Source of the DNA: Areca catechu
Lineage: Eukaryota > Streptophyta > Magnoliopsida > Arecales > Arecaceae
Length of the DNA stretch: 64,000 bases
Direction of reading: 5' to 3'
Assembly (NCBI GenBank): GCA_021397845.1
Contig: CM038039.1
Span: 183,680,526 to 183,744,525 of the forward strand
In this document: piece by piece, positions 45,241 to 56,842 of the stretch
Position numbering within the stretch: position 1 is the first letter of the stretch
Layout: every line of letters starts with the position of its first letter
Position numbers and translations under genes: made by a program
Notes under the pieces: generated by a model
What the model saw: the letters and a program-made list of their open reading frames with translations, nothing else
Databases searched by the model: none
Told to the model about the DNA's origin: nothing

Positions 45241-46364
45241 AAAGGGCTCAAGATCCCAGGGGAGGCCCGATCGAGCGCTTACTCTCTTATCCGCTCGGAG
45301 ATGACCTTACGAGGACGGTGCAGATTGGAGCCCAGCTACCCAAGGAGGAGAGGGCTTAACTACTAGAGTTCCTGCAGGCAAGCACATGTGTATTTGTCTG
45401 GACAGCAACGGACATGCCAGGTATCCCTCCTGATATCATTACTCATAAACTGAGCATTGACCCGAAGCACAGGCCAGTTCAGCAGAAGAAGAGAAGCTTC
45501 ACCCCGGAGAGGCAGGCGGCTATCAATGAGGAAGTAGACAAACTCCTAGTTGCCGATTTAGTTCGGGAGGTCCAATATCCGAGCTGGCTGGCGAACGTGG
45601 TGATGGTAAGGAAGAACAATGGCAAGTGGAGGATCTGTGACACCGACCTCAACAAGGCATGCCCGAAGGATAGCTTCCCCCTACCGAAGATTGACCAGCT
45701 GGTGGATGCCACCTCTGGTCATAGGCTGCTCTCCTTCATGGATGCATTTTCCGGATACAATCATATCCATATGCATCCGAAGGATGAGGAGCACACCGTC
45801 TTCATCACCGATCAAGGGACATACTGCTACAGGATGATGCCCTTCGGTCTGAAGAATGCAGGAGCCACGTACTAGCATATGGTCAACAAGATCTTCAAGG
45901 ACCAAATTGGCCGGAACATGTAAGTGTATGTGGATGACATGCTTGTCATGAGCAAACCGAGCTCGAATCATAACACCGACCTCGCTGAGTCCTTCCATAA
46001 CCTGTGGTAATATCAGATGAAGCTGAATCCAGCAAAGTGTGCCTTCGGAGTGGCGGCAGGAAAGTTCCTCGGCTTCATGGTCACCCAGAGAGGTATCGAA
46101 GCAAATCCAGAGAAGGTCCAGGTGATCGTTAACATGGAGCACCCAACTTCTAAGAAGCAGGTCCAATGCCTAACGGGGCGTATTGCCACCCTGAGCCGAT
46201 TCATCTCGAGGTCGCCGACCGTTGCCTTTCCTTTTTCAAGGCGTTGCACAAGATGCATGACTTTACCTGGACAGAGGAGTGTAGGACAGCCTTCGAGGAG
46301 CTAAAGAAATTTCTCTCCTCTCCCCCATTGCTCTCCAGGCTGGAAGAAAGGGAGGAGCCCCTAC
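45241..46364 (+). pseudogene. Reverse transcriptase of Tat element E (first part)
   Basis: Motifs in order: HKLSIDPKHRPVQQKKR, WLANVVMVRKNNGKWR, LSFMDAFSGYNHI, MMPFGLKNAGATY and the catalytic YVDD at 45927-45938. The frame is kept throughout but has stops after GATY (TAG 45873), just before the catalytic box (TAA 45921) and near 46008. A frameshift near 46200 precedes the start of RNase H (FTWTEECRTAFEELK). Solo LTR H is inserted at 46364. Confidence 0.85.
46360..46364. repeat. Target-site duplication of solo LTR H, left copy
   Basis: CCTAC here and at 48092-48096. Removing H and one copy makes the RNase H region of E continuous. Confidence 0.85.
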
Positions 46365-48091
46365 TGATGCAAAACGAAAACTCTGATACCAAAAATGATG
46401 CAGAACAGATATGTGGAATGCGGAAGCAAATTAAAATTAATATATATATATTTTTATATATATTTTCAGAAGTTGGCTTTGACTCAAAGGAAAGATAAAC
46501 TAATGTTGAAAGAAACTAATAATTGACAGAAAGCATAATTAAAGGAGGGGATTATCAGAGTAACTCAGAAGTAGGATCGCTGGGGATTGAGAAACCCCCA
46601 GATCTAGGATTTGCTCTGAGTTTCAACGAAACATACAAAGTGAGAAGGGAAGGTTCTTGTTACCTAGCAGTGATATCTCTCCATTTGGTGGAAAAAGACT
46701 CTCTCGAGCAGATTATTGGATCCCGGGAGTCAAGGTATCTTTGCAATGGTTCCTTCGATAATGGTCCTTGGCAAAGTTGGCCTCTTCTTGAACCCTGGAT
46801 CCTGGAGAGAAGAAGAATAAGGTTAGGAACAAGGGACTCAGGGAAGAGAGTTACCAGAGTAGAAGAAAGGATGGGATCTGAAGGTCTTCAGCTGATCTGG
46901 AATTCCTAGGCTGCGGATTTGAGACTTCTTCTCCTGGATCTGCTGGATGGACTCTGAAGCAGTGGTAGCTGACTTGAAGATGGCTGGACTAGGGTCCTGG
47001 TGGTCGGCCACCCTTTGGAAGAAGAACCTTGGAGATGGTGTAGAGGCTAGGGTTTGGTGGTGGTGGAGTAGAGATGGGTGGACTAAGCTAGGGTTTTGGG
47101 GTTGGAGATCTCACACCTCCTCAAGGTTCCTAGGGAACCCGGATTTACTCCCTCACGGAGCTCAACACTCAGAATAAGTGCGGAAGAACAAGACTTTGCT
47201 AAAAAACAAAGGGATTTCATTCATAAGATTTCATAAGATAAGTTCAAGTTACAAAAGGGGTCTAATATATAGACCTATAAGAAAAAATCAAAACCATACA
47301 AGTTTCCATGTGGGACTAATAGGACTAATCTACACTTTAGGCATCAAATTCTCTTCCCTTGGCCAACCAAGACTCCTTCCATAAGTGAGCGGCCCAAAAA
47401 CTCCAAGAAAACTTGAAAATCAGCTCCAAATGGCAGGTTATGGGGGTGTCTCCTAGTATCTCTCCATGAATCAAGGATTTTCCGTTCATGGTTTGGCTCT
47501 TTTGGACACTTCCTAGTCTTGCTCCACAAGTTTAGGCTTCTTCTTTTCATGGCTTTGGCACTTTAGGAAACTTTTGGGTGCCTCCTTGATTTTCTCCCCA
47601 AGACATGCTCTCTTCCCTTTTATAACTTAGATTTTTATGGAACATTGTGGGGCACCTCCTTGATCCTCTCTTCAAGAAAAATTCTTGCCATCCTGGCTTG
47701 GGTTTATCTGGAAAGAAGTTGGCTCCTCCTTGGATTGAGGTATCTTGATGGATTTCTCCCCCAAGTGGTGCAAGAAAAAGGGGAACTTACTTCTTATGGT
47801 GTGGAGACCAAAGATACTGGATGGAGATGTGGCAGAGAGTGTGGCACCCACTTGTAGCTAGACCATGGAAGAAAAAATGTGGCACCCTATGGCAAAGGAA
47901 ATGGTGCCAACCTGGACCTGGACTTGGACTGAGTCAACATGACTCAACAAAAATTGAAATGACAAAATTACAGACTCAAAATTGGGTTGATCAGGTCAAT
48001 CCTTAGTACAAACCCTAATTTTCTCGGGCAAGGTCAATCAGAGATCCAGATGGAACCCTGAAGTCTTCTTCTGATTCTGGTGCCCGCACCA
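46365..48091 (-). mobile_element. Solo LTR H of the D family
   Basis: 1727 bp. On the minus strand it runs TGGTGCGGGCACCAGAATC...TTTTGCATCA, matching both LTRs of D along its length, including the internal primer-site copy (46381-46391) and the TA microsatellite. It is flanked by CCTAC on both sides and has no internal region, as left by recombination between the two LTRs of a full element. Open frames within it are LTR sequence, not genes. Confidence 0.9.
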
Positions 48092-48980
48092 CCTACTCTA
48101 TCTGGTGGTTACACCCAGAGCCATCAGCTCGATTCTCATCCATGTAGATGAGAACAAATCTCAGAAGCCGGTATACTACACCAGCAAAATCCTCCGCGAT
48201 ACGGAGATCATGTATACTCGCTTCAAGAAACTCATTTTTGCACTAATAATGTCTGCTAAGCACCTCAGGCCTTACTTCCAAGCGCGCCCGATAGTGGTCG
48301 TGACGGACCAGCGACTGAGGACCATACTTAGCCATCCCGAGACTTCCAGGAGATTGGCCAAGTGGTCCTTGCTGCTTAGCGAGCTCGACATAGTGTACCG
48401 GCCGAGGTCCTTGCAGAAGGCCCAAGTCCTAGCTGACTTTATAGTCAAGTGCACCGGGCTTGCCAAGGAGCCAGAGCAGACAATAACGGAGCTCGGACCA
48501 GGGGAGGAGCCCTGGATCCTCCACATGGATGGTGCATCCAATTCTGGTAGGAGTGGAGTAGGCCTCATCCTCGCCAACAGTGATGGGGTCGTGGTAGAAT
48601 GCACCCTCTGCTTTAAATTCGCCATGAAAAATAACCAGGCAGAGTATGAGGCACTCATCGCAGGTTTAATAGTCTCCCACGAGCTAGGTGTGCAGAACTT
48701 GAAAGTCTTCACCTACTCCCAACTGTTTGCCAAACAAGTCTCTGGAGAATATGAAGCCAGGGATGCCTAGATGATGAAGTACCTGGAACGGGTCCGCTCC
48801 AACACAATATACTTCCGGTGCTTCAGCATCTTCCATATCTCCCATGGGGAGAATGCATGCACAGATGCATTATCTAGACTCGCGACCCTGCCAAACTCAT
48901 CGCTGGGATGGGCCTACGTCGAGTACCTCGAAAATCCAAGCTACGAAGGCTCAGAGGAGGTGCATCAAGTCACCCCAAGC
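48092..48980 (+). pseudogene. RNase H and second RNase H of Tat element E
   Basis: The open frame 48105-48770 contains the first RNase H end (PVYYTSKIL, YTRFKKLIFALIMSAKHLRPYF, VTDQRLRTIL). It is followed by the second, archaeal-type RNase H: ILHMDGASNSGRSGVGLIL, then NNQAEYEALIAGL, then the end of the domain (HGENACTDALSRLA, near 48840). A stop at 48768 separates the last parts. The Asp and Glu of the second domain are present. A dual RNase H is the mark of the Tat group. Confidence 0.85.
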
Positions 48981-50216
48981 CGAGCTGGATGGACAGGTAT
49001 GTCAGATACATCACGATGGCTCCCTACCCGAGGACTGCATAGAAGTAGGCCTCATCAAGAAGAAGGCCTCTCGGTTTGTTTTGATGGAGGGCTAGCTCTA
49101 CCAACGATCTTACTCCTACCCGCTCCTGAAGTGCCTCAGGCCTGCAGAGGCAACCTTCATGCTCCAGGAGATACACGAAGGCCTCTGCGAGAACCATGTG
49201 GGAGGGAGAACACTGGCCTATAAAGCACTTCACCAGGGGTACTTCTGGGAGCCTATGAGGGAAGACGTAGTCGACTTCATCAGAAAGTGCGACAAATGCC
49301 AGTGCCACGTTCACATACAGTGCCAGTTGGCAGCACCGATCTCCCAGATCTCATCTTCTTGGCCTTTTGCTCAGTTGGAAATGGACATCCTAGGACCGTT
49401 TTCCCCTGCACTACGGTAGCAAAGATTCCTGCTGGTGGCAATTGACTACTTCACCAAGTGGGTCGAGGCAGAGCCACTGGCCCGGATCGCGGAAGTCAAT
49501 GTCTGCCAATTCTTCTGGAAGTCAATTATTTGCTGCTTCGGACTCCCCTATTGTATCATCACTGATAATGGACAACAATTTGATAATCAGGAGTTCGAGG
49601 GGTTCTGCGCCAAACACGGCATCCAACATTGATTCACCTCGATAGCTCATCCTCAAACAAACGGGGAAGCCGAGGTGACTAATTGGACCATCCTACAAGG
49701 GATCAGAACTAGGCTAGACCAAGCCAAGGGTAGATGGGTGGAAGAACTCCCAAGTGTTCTGTGGGCCTACCACACAATGCCCAGAATGGCAACCGACGAA
49801 ATGCCCTTTAACCTTGTTTTTGGCATCGAGGCAGTCATCCTGGTTGAGCTCGACGTGCCCACGCTACGAGTACAACAATACGATGAAGCACGGAACTCGG
49901 CATATCTCCTACTCAATCTGGACCTCCTCGAAGAATCAAGGGACAAACCTGGCTTCGGATGGTGGCATACCGGTAACGAGTGGCCCGGTACTACAATGCA
50001 CGGGTAAGGCCGAAGGTCTTCAGACCCGGGGATTTGGTACTGAGCCGAGCCGAAGCGTCTCAACCTCGGGAATGCGGCAAACTCTCGCCAACCTGGGATG
50101 GCTCCTATAAGGTGGCCGAAGTCCTCTTACATGGGGCCTACTACCTCGAGGATCTCGATGGTGTCAGATTCCCTCGAACGTGGAATGGCTGCAATATGAG
50201 AAGATACTATCAATAA
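48981..50216 (+). pseudogene. Integrase of Tat element E
   Basis: The zinc-binding N-terminus is visible (EIHEGLCENHVGG, KCDKCQ). The catalytic core follows with Asp in MDILGPF (about 49380), Asp in ITDNGQQF (about 49560) and Glu in GEAEVTN (about 49670). The C-terminal barrel (FRPGDLVLSRAE, LSPTWDGSYKVAEV) ends at a stop at 50214. Stops at 49093, 49417 and 49630 and a shift near 49960 break it. All catalytic residues remain in the DNA. Confidence 0.85.
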
Positions 50217-50284
50217 TGTAAGACCTTCTTCTAGTAATAATAAGGATTTTCTTTTGCACAATAGCTATCTTCTTTGCAGGAAAA

Positions 50285-51780
50285 CCTCCAAGATGTCTTC
50301 GAGCCTAGCTCCGAGACACCAACAATTCTGGAGCCCAGCTCTTTGGCCAAGATGTCTTCAAGCCCAACTCTGAGACACCAACAACTCTAGAGCCCAGCTC
50401 TCCAGCCAAGATGTCTTCGAGCCCAGCTCCAAGACACTAATAACTCCGGAGCCTAGCTCTCCGGCCAAGATGTCTTCGAGCCTAGCTCTTCGGCCAAGAT
50501 GTCTTCGAGCCCAGCTTCGAGACACCAACAATTCTGAAGCCCAGCTCTCTGGCTATGATGTCTTCGAGCCCAGCTCCGAGTCACCAACAATTCCGAAGCC
50601 TAGCTCTCCGGCCAAGATGTCTTCGAGCCCATCTATGAGACACTAATAACTCCGGAGCCCAGCTCTCCGATCAAGATGTCTTTGAGCCTAGCTCCGAGAT
50701 ACCAACAATTCCGGAGCCTAGCTCTCCGGCTAAGATGTCTTCGAGCCCAGCTCCGAGACACCAACAACTCCGGAGCCTAGCTCTCCGGCCAAGGTATCTT
50801 TGAGCCCAGCTCCGAGACACCAACAATTCTGGAGCCCAGCTCTCCGGCCAAGATGTCTTCGAGCCTAGCTCCGAGACACCAACAACTTCGGAGCCCAGCT
50901 CTCCGGCCAAGATGTCTTCGAGCCCAACTTCGAGACACCAACAACTCTGGAGCCCAGCTCTCCGGCCAAGATGTCTTCGAGCCCAGCTCCAAGACATTAA
51001 CAAATCCTTAACCCAACTCTCCGGCCAAGATGTCTTCGAGCCCAGCTCTGAGACACCAACAATTCTGGAGCCCAGCTCTGCGACCAAGATGTCTTCGAGC
51101 CCAGCTTCGAGACACCAACAACTCCAGAGCCTAGCTCTCCGGCCAAGATGTCTTCGAGCCTAGCTCCGAGACACCAACAATTCTAGAGCCAAGCTCTCCG
51201 GCCAAGATGTCTTCGAGCCCAGCTCTGAGACACCAACAACTTCGGAGCCCCAGCTCTCCGACCAAGATGTCTTTGAGCCCAACTCCAAGACACCAATAAT
51301 TCCGGAGCCCAGCTCTCTGGCCAAGATGTCTTTGAGCCCAGCTCCGAGACACCAACAACTCTGGAGCCCAGCTCTCCGGCCAAGATGTCTTCGAGCCCAG
51401 CTCCGAGACACCAACAACCCCTGAGCCCAACTCTTAGGAAACCCTTGGACCAGGGCCCAGCTCTCCAGCCAAGAAGGTCTTCGAGCCTAGCTTCAAGACA
51501 CCAAGACCTGAGCCCAGCTCTCAAGCAACCCTTGGACCGGGGCCCAGCCCTCCAGCCAAGAAGGTCTTCGAGCCTAGCTTCAAGACACCAAAACCTGAGC
51601 CTAGCACTCAGGCAACCCTTGGACCGGGGCCTAGCTCTCCAACCAAGAAGGTCTTCGAGCCTAGCTCCAAGATACCAAGACCTGAGCCCAGCTCTCAGGC
51701 AACCCTTGGACCGGGGCCCAGCTCTCCGACCAAGAAGTCTTCGAGCCTAGCTCCAAGACACCAAGACAAATCCTGGAGCC
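50285..51780. repeat. Tandem array after pol in E, 59-bp unit passing to an 87-bp variant
   Basis: From about 50290 to 51430 there are about 19 copies of a 59-bp unit (landmarks AAGATGTCTTCGAGCCCAGC and GAGACACCAACAACTCCGGA). From 51465 to 51780 come about four longer units that add CAACCCTTGGACCGGGGCCC. Because 59 is not a multiple of three, every frame stays open for long runs on both strands. These open frames are artefacts. Confidence 0.9.
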
Positions 51781-52090
51781 CAGCTACTCCTGAACCGTCA
51801 GAGTCCTGAGCTCGCATCACCAATCCCGGAGCTTGGAGATCAAGCCCCAGACAAGATGGAACTTCTCTCTCTGATCTCGTTGCAAACTCTAAAAAAAAAA
51901 AGAAGAAAAAAAAGAAAAGAGAGAAGAGTCAACTAATGCTTGGGGACAGATGGCGAAAAAAACTTCCATTTCGTTTACAGAAGGTGTTTACAAGTAGCTT
52001 TCGGCCCCCAACATGCCGGGCAACCCAGACCAAGTACAAGAACAGTTGGAAGGCTACTCCGCTCTGGCTGGCCCCCTAGCAGGGCCGTGA
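51781..52090. other. Junction between array and antisense gene in E
   Basis: Contains a purine run (about 51891-51935, A/G only) that could be a polypurine tract, though no LTR follows. No gene. Confidence 0.4.
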
Positions 52091-53840
52091 GGCTATGAGG
52101 TCCCATTCTCGAAAACCCCCGGTGGGGTAGCTCCGGCCTCAGGTGGCCCAGCTCCAACATCGGCTGACGGAGAAACTTCGGGAGCGTCAGCTTCCTCGAT
52201 GACTGCCTCTGGGTCTGACTCCATGTCCGAGGCTTGTGGGTAACTGAGGCGGCTGTGGCCCTCGTCAGGAATGAACCCCTCAATTCGATCATGCAGGTAC
52301 ACGAAGTCCTTGAAAAAGGAGTCCGATGCTGTTTGATGAATCTCGGTGGTTAACTCCTTTGAGGCTCCCCCGTGGCCACCTCAGCATCCTTCCTAGCCTC
52401 AGTGGCTTCCCCCCTGGCCACCTCCACCAACCTGGCTGACTCCTTTGCCATCCTCTCAACCATGGCCAATTTCTCCTTCTCTGCCACCAGCTCGGCCTAG
52501 GCAGACTGAGCGGTCTCCTTATGCCGAACAGCCTCGGCATTGTACCACTTCAGCCTCTTCTCAGTAAGGGCGAGCTCCTCGGTACTCTTCTTCGAACGGC
52601 TCTACTCCAGGTCAAGGCCCTCCCGAAGCTTCTTCGCTCGTCCCTCAGAGTCGGCGAGCTGCTTCTCTAGATCCTTGACCCTTTGATTGAGCGCTCCATT
52701 TGCCTCGGTCCTCTCCTTCAGGCTGGCCTTCAGCGACTCGATCTTAGCCACCCGTTGCTGTTCTCTATGCTGCCAGTTTTGATAGCAGTCTCTGATGAAG
52801 AGAGCCTCGGCACCGATCTGCACCATGTAAAAGGTTAAAAGAAAAAAGAAAAGAAAAACAAGAAAAGGGAGGAGAGAAGACAAGGAGAAAGAGGAAGAAA
52901 AGTGGAGCCACTTACCGAGAAGAGGTGGGGGAAGATGGCGCTAAGCACGTCCCCCAGCCACAGTCCGGCCATCTCTTGCCGATCGCATGGCTAGATTGTA
53001 AAATCCATCATTCGCTCGGCTAGTGTGGAACTCTGGAGCAAGGAGCTCTCCGGCCCTAGCTTGAACGGAAGTCGGCGCCGTGCCTCCTCCCTCCTGCTCT
53101 CTCCGAGGGTAGGTGCCCTTGCCCCACCAGTAGCAGGGCCCCCGAGGATAGGCCGAGGACCTGGCACCCTTGCAAGTGGTGCCTTGGTCACAAACTCGGC
53201 CCCAGCTCGGACCTTCTCATCCCCGACCTCGATCACAGCCAGGCTCAGGGGACTGGGGGATGTAGCGACAGCAGCTGTGACCCTTGCTCGGACAACCACC
53301 TTGGGCTCCACAGCAGGGGTCATCTCATATCGATCGTGCCGCTCAGAAATCTTTTGGACTGCCCGCTGGACTGGCCCCGGCACTGCAAATGTCGCCCTTT
53401 CTACCATAGCAGGAGCAGCTTCAGTCACCTCCCGACTCGGGTCAGTCGTTGCGGTGGGAGTGATCGTAGATGCGCTCTCGCCCCGGACCCATCTCGATGG
53501 AGGCTTATCGGCCAGCCCAGTTGGTGGCCTCTTCCGGGTGATTGCCTACAAGTCGCTCTCTGTGAAGATCATGCCTGCATGCAAGCCATACCATAGTCAG
53601 AGCTCACAGAAAGCAATGTAAGGAGCACAGGAAAAGAGAGAAGAAAAGTTCAAGTCAAACTCACCCAACCCACTCGTTGGGTTGACCCCAGCTTCGGAGA
53701 GATTCTGCTCTGACAACAGAACCTCGAGAGAAGGGATCTGGGTGGTGCAAAGCTGCTCGTAGTCATCTCAGTCAGCCGCATTGACCATAGAGTTTCAGTT
53801 GGGGGACTGGTCTGGGTCACTCCAGACCCAATCGACCTCT
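52091..53840 (-). pseudogene. Intron-containing antisense gene of Tat element E (truncated)
   Basis: Homolog of the plus-strand gene in F, here on the minus strand and again opposite to pol. Exon 1 remnant 53840-53665 (VWSDPDQSPN, then IPSLEVLLSEQNLSEAG). Intron 53664-53575 (GTGAGT...ATGCAG). Exon 2 53574-52916, with LAERMMDFTI as in F. Intron 52915-52818 (GTAAGT...GTGCAG). Exon 3 52817-52091, beginning IGAEALFIRDCYQNW, then a long coiled coil and an acidic end (YLHDR, SDMESDPEAVIEEADAPE). Intron positions equal those in F. Damage: stops near 53545, 52991 and 52600, and frame changes in exon 3. The 5' part with the Transposase_28-like domain is missing at the joint with C. Confidence 0.75.
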
Positions 53841-53849
53841 TTTAACATG

Positions 53850-54345
53850 GTCTTTAGGCTGAGTTGGATTGATTGTAAATTTCTTCCCATGGTGTTTAAA
53901 GGTACAGGTATTGGTCCAACCATAAAGGGTGGCATCGTGATCGTAAAGCCAGGGTCGACCTAGGATAATGCTATTGATGCCCATGGGAAGGACATCACAC
54001 CAAATCATCTCTTCATATGACTGCAACTTGATCATGACTTGGCATCTAGACTTTATGGATATGAAAGTTGAATCTATCTAGGAGACCTTATAAGGGTTGG
54101 GGTGAGGAACTGGGATCAATCCTAGGGCTTTGACAGTACTTAAAGAGATGGTGTTGACATAGCTCCCATTATCAATTATGATCTTACATACCTTATTCCC
54201 TAACTTGACAAAGGTTTGTAGGATGTTAGTCCTATGCCAATCTTCTTGCACTATGTTTTGGGTAAGGATGCATCTAACTACTCCTAAAAGGTCTTCAGAT
54301 TCAAATAGTTCTTCCTCTCCCTCATATTCTTCTAACAATTGATCT
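53850..54345 (-). pseudogene. Protease of gypsy C
   Basis: The active-site region is IIIDNGSYVNTIS at about 54190-54150. The usual D-S-G reads D-N-G here, which would probably abolish activity unless the family tolerates it. The block VLPMGINSIILGRPW follows at about 53990-53950. A stop separates the two frames. Truncated after the protease. Confidence 0.7.
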
Positions 54346-54446
54346 TCTGGCTCATAGACTTCTCCTTCTGGTTCAGCAATGGATTCTAGCTCATTTTCAG
54401 CTAGTTTCTTTATGAGTAAGGCTTTAGAGGTGCACTAGCTAGCATA

Positions 54447-55601
54447 ATGTCCTGGTTTATGATATCTAAAGCATTTATTTTGTGGACTAGGGTTCCTCTG
54501 GACTTCAATAGATTTACCCTTATCCTCTTTGCTGAAATGGGGTCGGCTCAGGTCGGGTCGGCTCAGACTGGGTCGACTCGGGTCGGGTCGGGTCGGACTC
54601 GGTCGACTCGGGTAGACCTTACTATACCCTTGGTTAGATCCTGGGATTCAACTAGGGTTCCTAAAGGGTTAAGGTCTACGATAGGTGGGTGTCCTTTGGA
54701 AATGCTCATAATTTCTCGCAATCTGGTAAGCATGCTCCAAATCATTGACTTCTCTAAAGTAAAGTTCCCTTTGGATATTTGGGTGTAGGCCAGCCCTAAA
54801 CCTAGACAGGGTCACATATGCTGATTCATTGACATTACATCGCATGACATACTCATCAAACTTTGCGATGTACTTGGCCACACTCTTGCTCCCTTGACTC
54901 AAATTCTGCCATTGGTCCAATAATCTCTGGGTGTAAGATAGTGGTAGGTACTTCTCTCTAAGCCTAGCTTTCATATCCCTCCAAGTTGCTATGGATTCTT
55001 GTCCTCTTTGCCCTACCATTCTCTCAACACCATTCCAAAATAACCTAGCCTGGCGAACCATCCTAAGTTTGGCAAATTTGAACTTCATCCTTTCCGTCAT
55101 AGTGTACCAATCGAAGTATTGTTCCATGTCCTCCTCCCAATCTATGTACACTTTGGGATCTAGATTGCCATCGAAGGTAGGTGCTTCTAGCTTAATATTT
55201 CTAATGGCCTTCTCTTCTTGGTCTATGATCTCCTGATGGGGTCTCCTTGGGTGGATCTCTTAGGCTGGGTTAGGACGGGGGACTCTCCTGGGTTCAGCCT
55301 CTAAGGTAGGATTACGTTAAGGGTATTCCCTAGGGTGGGGAGGTGACTTAGACTCATGTTCAGTGGAAGGATCCCGGGTTCTCTTCAGAGTTTCTAGCCT
55401 TGTTTCAATTATGACTTCAAACTCATCAAACCTTTTGTTCAACCTAGCTAGATGTTCAGTGATGACCTTTAATGGATCCTCATGGTCGTTCTCCATGGGT
55501 TCACTGGGTTGGGAGTGATGTGGGTGATACGGGGCTCCTGATCTAGTCGACATACAACACACAACGAATAGTGCTACAGGTTTGCTAGACCTAGGATTCA
55601 A
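54447..55601 (-). pseudogene. Gag of gypsy C
   Basis: The N-terminus MSTRSGAPYHPHHSQ near 55550 is followed by a coil-like stretch, then a break near 55317. The capsid frame 55151-54669 (160 codons) has YIDWEEDMEQYFDWY, ARLFWNGVER, YLPLSYTQRLLDQWQNL, KFDEYVMRC and LSRFRAGLHPNIQ. A decayed zinc-knuckle-like area lies near 54450-54480. Between 54536 and 54606 is a GGGTCGGCTC-type microrepeat. It matches the gag fragments of A on either side of B. Confidence 0.8.
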
Positions 55602-56564
55602 TCACAATAAGTCAATGTAGAAAACACAGCACAATCAACTAGCCCTTTCACCAGCTAGGTAAGAGGTGGGAGTATGGGAGGCCACCCTTGCTTTTGCAAG
55701 GACCCAATTAAAGAACCACAAGACCGCTTAGGTCGTTTGATGCTAAACCTCTTGCCTTAGACACCAGCTTCCCGGTACCAATTGATGGGTTGAATGCACT
55801 AGCTTTTCCAAGATGGTTAAACCCGACTCGTGAATGTCCCTAATCTATTAAGTTGCTACTAGATTTTAGATTAGGGTTGGGTTCAAAATGAAAGGGTAGT
55901 TGTTTTTGGGCTAAGGAAAGATAATGACTTCCTTCCCTTATCTTATAATATTGACGCCCTTAAGTTAATTATGAAAATGATGGCATACAAATGATCTAAT
56001 GAAATGTATCTAAGTTTTTTTGTGCTTTGAATTTTTGATGTATGATAGCAGAAAATAAGATGCAGGAAATAACAAAATATGAACCTAAATGCAATATTAA
56101 ACTATATGAAAAATGAAAGTGGGATGAGATGCACTTGCTGGAATTTTCAGAACAGATTTGTTCTTAGATAGTATTCTAGTATGTAGGAATTCTACAGACT
56201 GCAATAAAATCTGAGAAAATTCTCAAAAATACTTTCAAATGTATAGAATCCAAAAAAATAAAAATCATGAAAATCAGAGATTCCTACAGGCAGAAACAAC
56301 TAAAATAGCAGACTATGTACTGAGATGAAAACATGCAGAAATTTTAAAGATGCTGAAAATAAAAATGCAAAACTTTTTTTAAGGATCTAAACCTATCTCC
56401 TTGTGTTCCCCTTCAAGGATCAATCACATCGGCACCTCTACATGCCATAGAAAATCTCATTTGAATGGGATATGAGGGTCTTGTAGCCTTACTTTTTTCT
56501 ATGACCGGACGGCCATGGTGAAGCACCCAATCTTAGTACTTGAAGAGAACTAAGCCCTAACCAT
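55602..56564 (-). other. Leader of gypsy C
   Basis: Non-coding, A/T-rich between about 55970 and 56380. It shares short blocks with the leaders of A and B (for example TAGACACCAGCTTCCCGGTA-like and CTTCCCTTATC). No gene. Confidence 0.5.
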
Positions 56565-56576
56565 GCTCTGATACCA
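56565..56576 (-). other. Primer binding site of gypsy C
   Basis: The minus strand reads TGGTATCAGAGC, tRNA-iMet type, two bases from the LTR edge at 56579. Confidence 0.9.
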
Positions 56577-56578
56577 GA

Positions 56579-56842
56579 TGAATGATGTGGGTCTAAGAGA
56601 TTCTAAGATGCATGCTAATGAGAAAATAATTTTTTTTCTTTTATGATTTTTAAGTTTTTTTATGGAGTTAAGGATTCCCGAAGACAAGCAGAAAAGTAGA
56701 TATAGGGATTCTATAACAATAAGAACTTCTAACAAGCAAATTAGCCCCTAAACAAGGATAATGAGAGGACCCCGGGATTGAGAAACCCCGTAGGACTTCG
56801 CTCTTAGAATAATATCGACTTAGGAGTTTAGGGATGAAAACC
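56579..56842 (-). repeat. 5' LTR of gypsy C, inner fragment
   Basis: Starts TGAATGATGTGGG on the plus strand next to the primer site and is interrupted after AAAACC by copia B. The outer part should lie beyond the right edge of the window. Confidence 0.7.

Larger units (their letters stand above)
41633..53840 (+). mobile_element. Tat-type Ty3/gypsy element E
   Basis: Plus strand: 5' LTR 41633-42986, primer site, gag 43080-44524, protease, RT, RNase H, second RNase H, integrase to 50216, a 59-bp tandem array, and a minus-strand gene to about 53840. The second RNase H domain is diagnostic of the Tat group. The element is split by solo LTR H. Its 3' LTR is missing: the antisense gene runs directly into gypsy C. 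Coding damage is mostly isolated stop codons plus two clear frameshifts. Confidence 0.85.
53840..56842 (-). mobile_element. Gypsy element C, 5' part only
   Basis: Minus strand: 5' LTR piece 56842-56579, primer site 56576-56565, leader, gag 55601-54450, protease 54340-53850. RT onward and the 3' LTR are gone; the sequence joins the antisense gene of Tat E at about 53840. The LTR is cut by copia B at 56842. Gag and protease are closest to those of gypsy A in this window. Confidence 0.75.

Noticed and set aside
46523..48006. Several ORFs matching 24482-25905 and 29609-30703
   Set aside because: All belong to the D-family LTR in three copies.
50671..51750. Several long overlapping ORFs on both strands (up to 138 codons)
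   Set aside because: They lie wholly in the 59-bp and 87-bp tandem array. All frames stay open because of the period; repeated peptides are artefacts.
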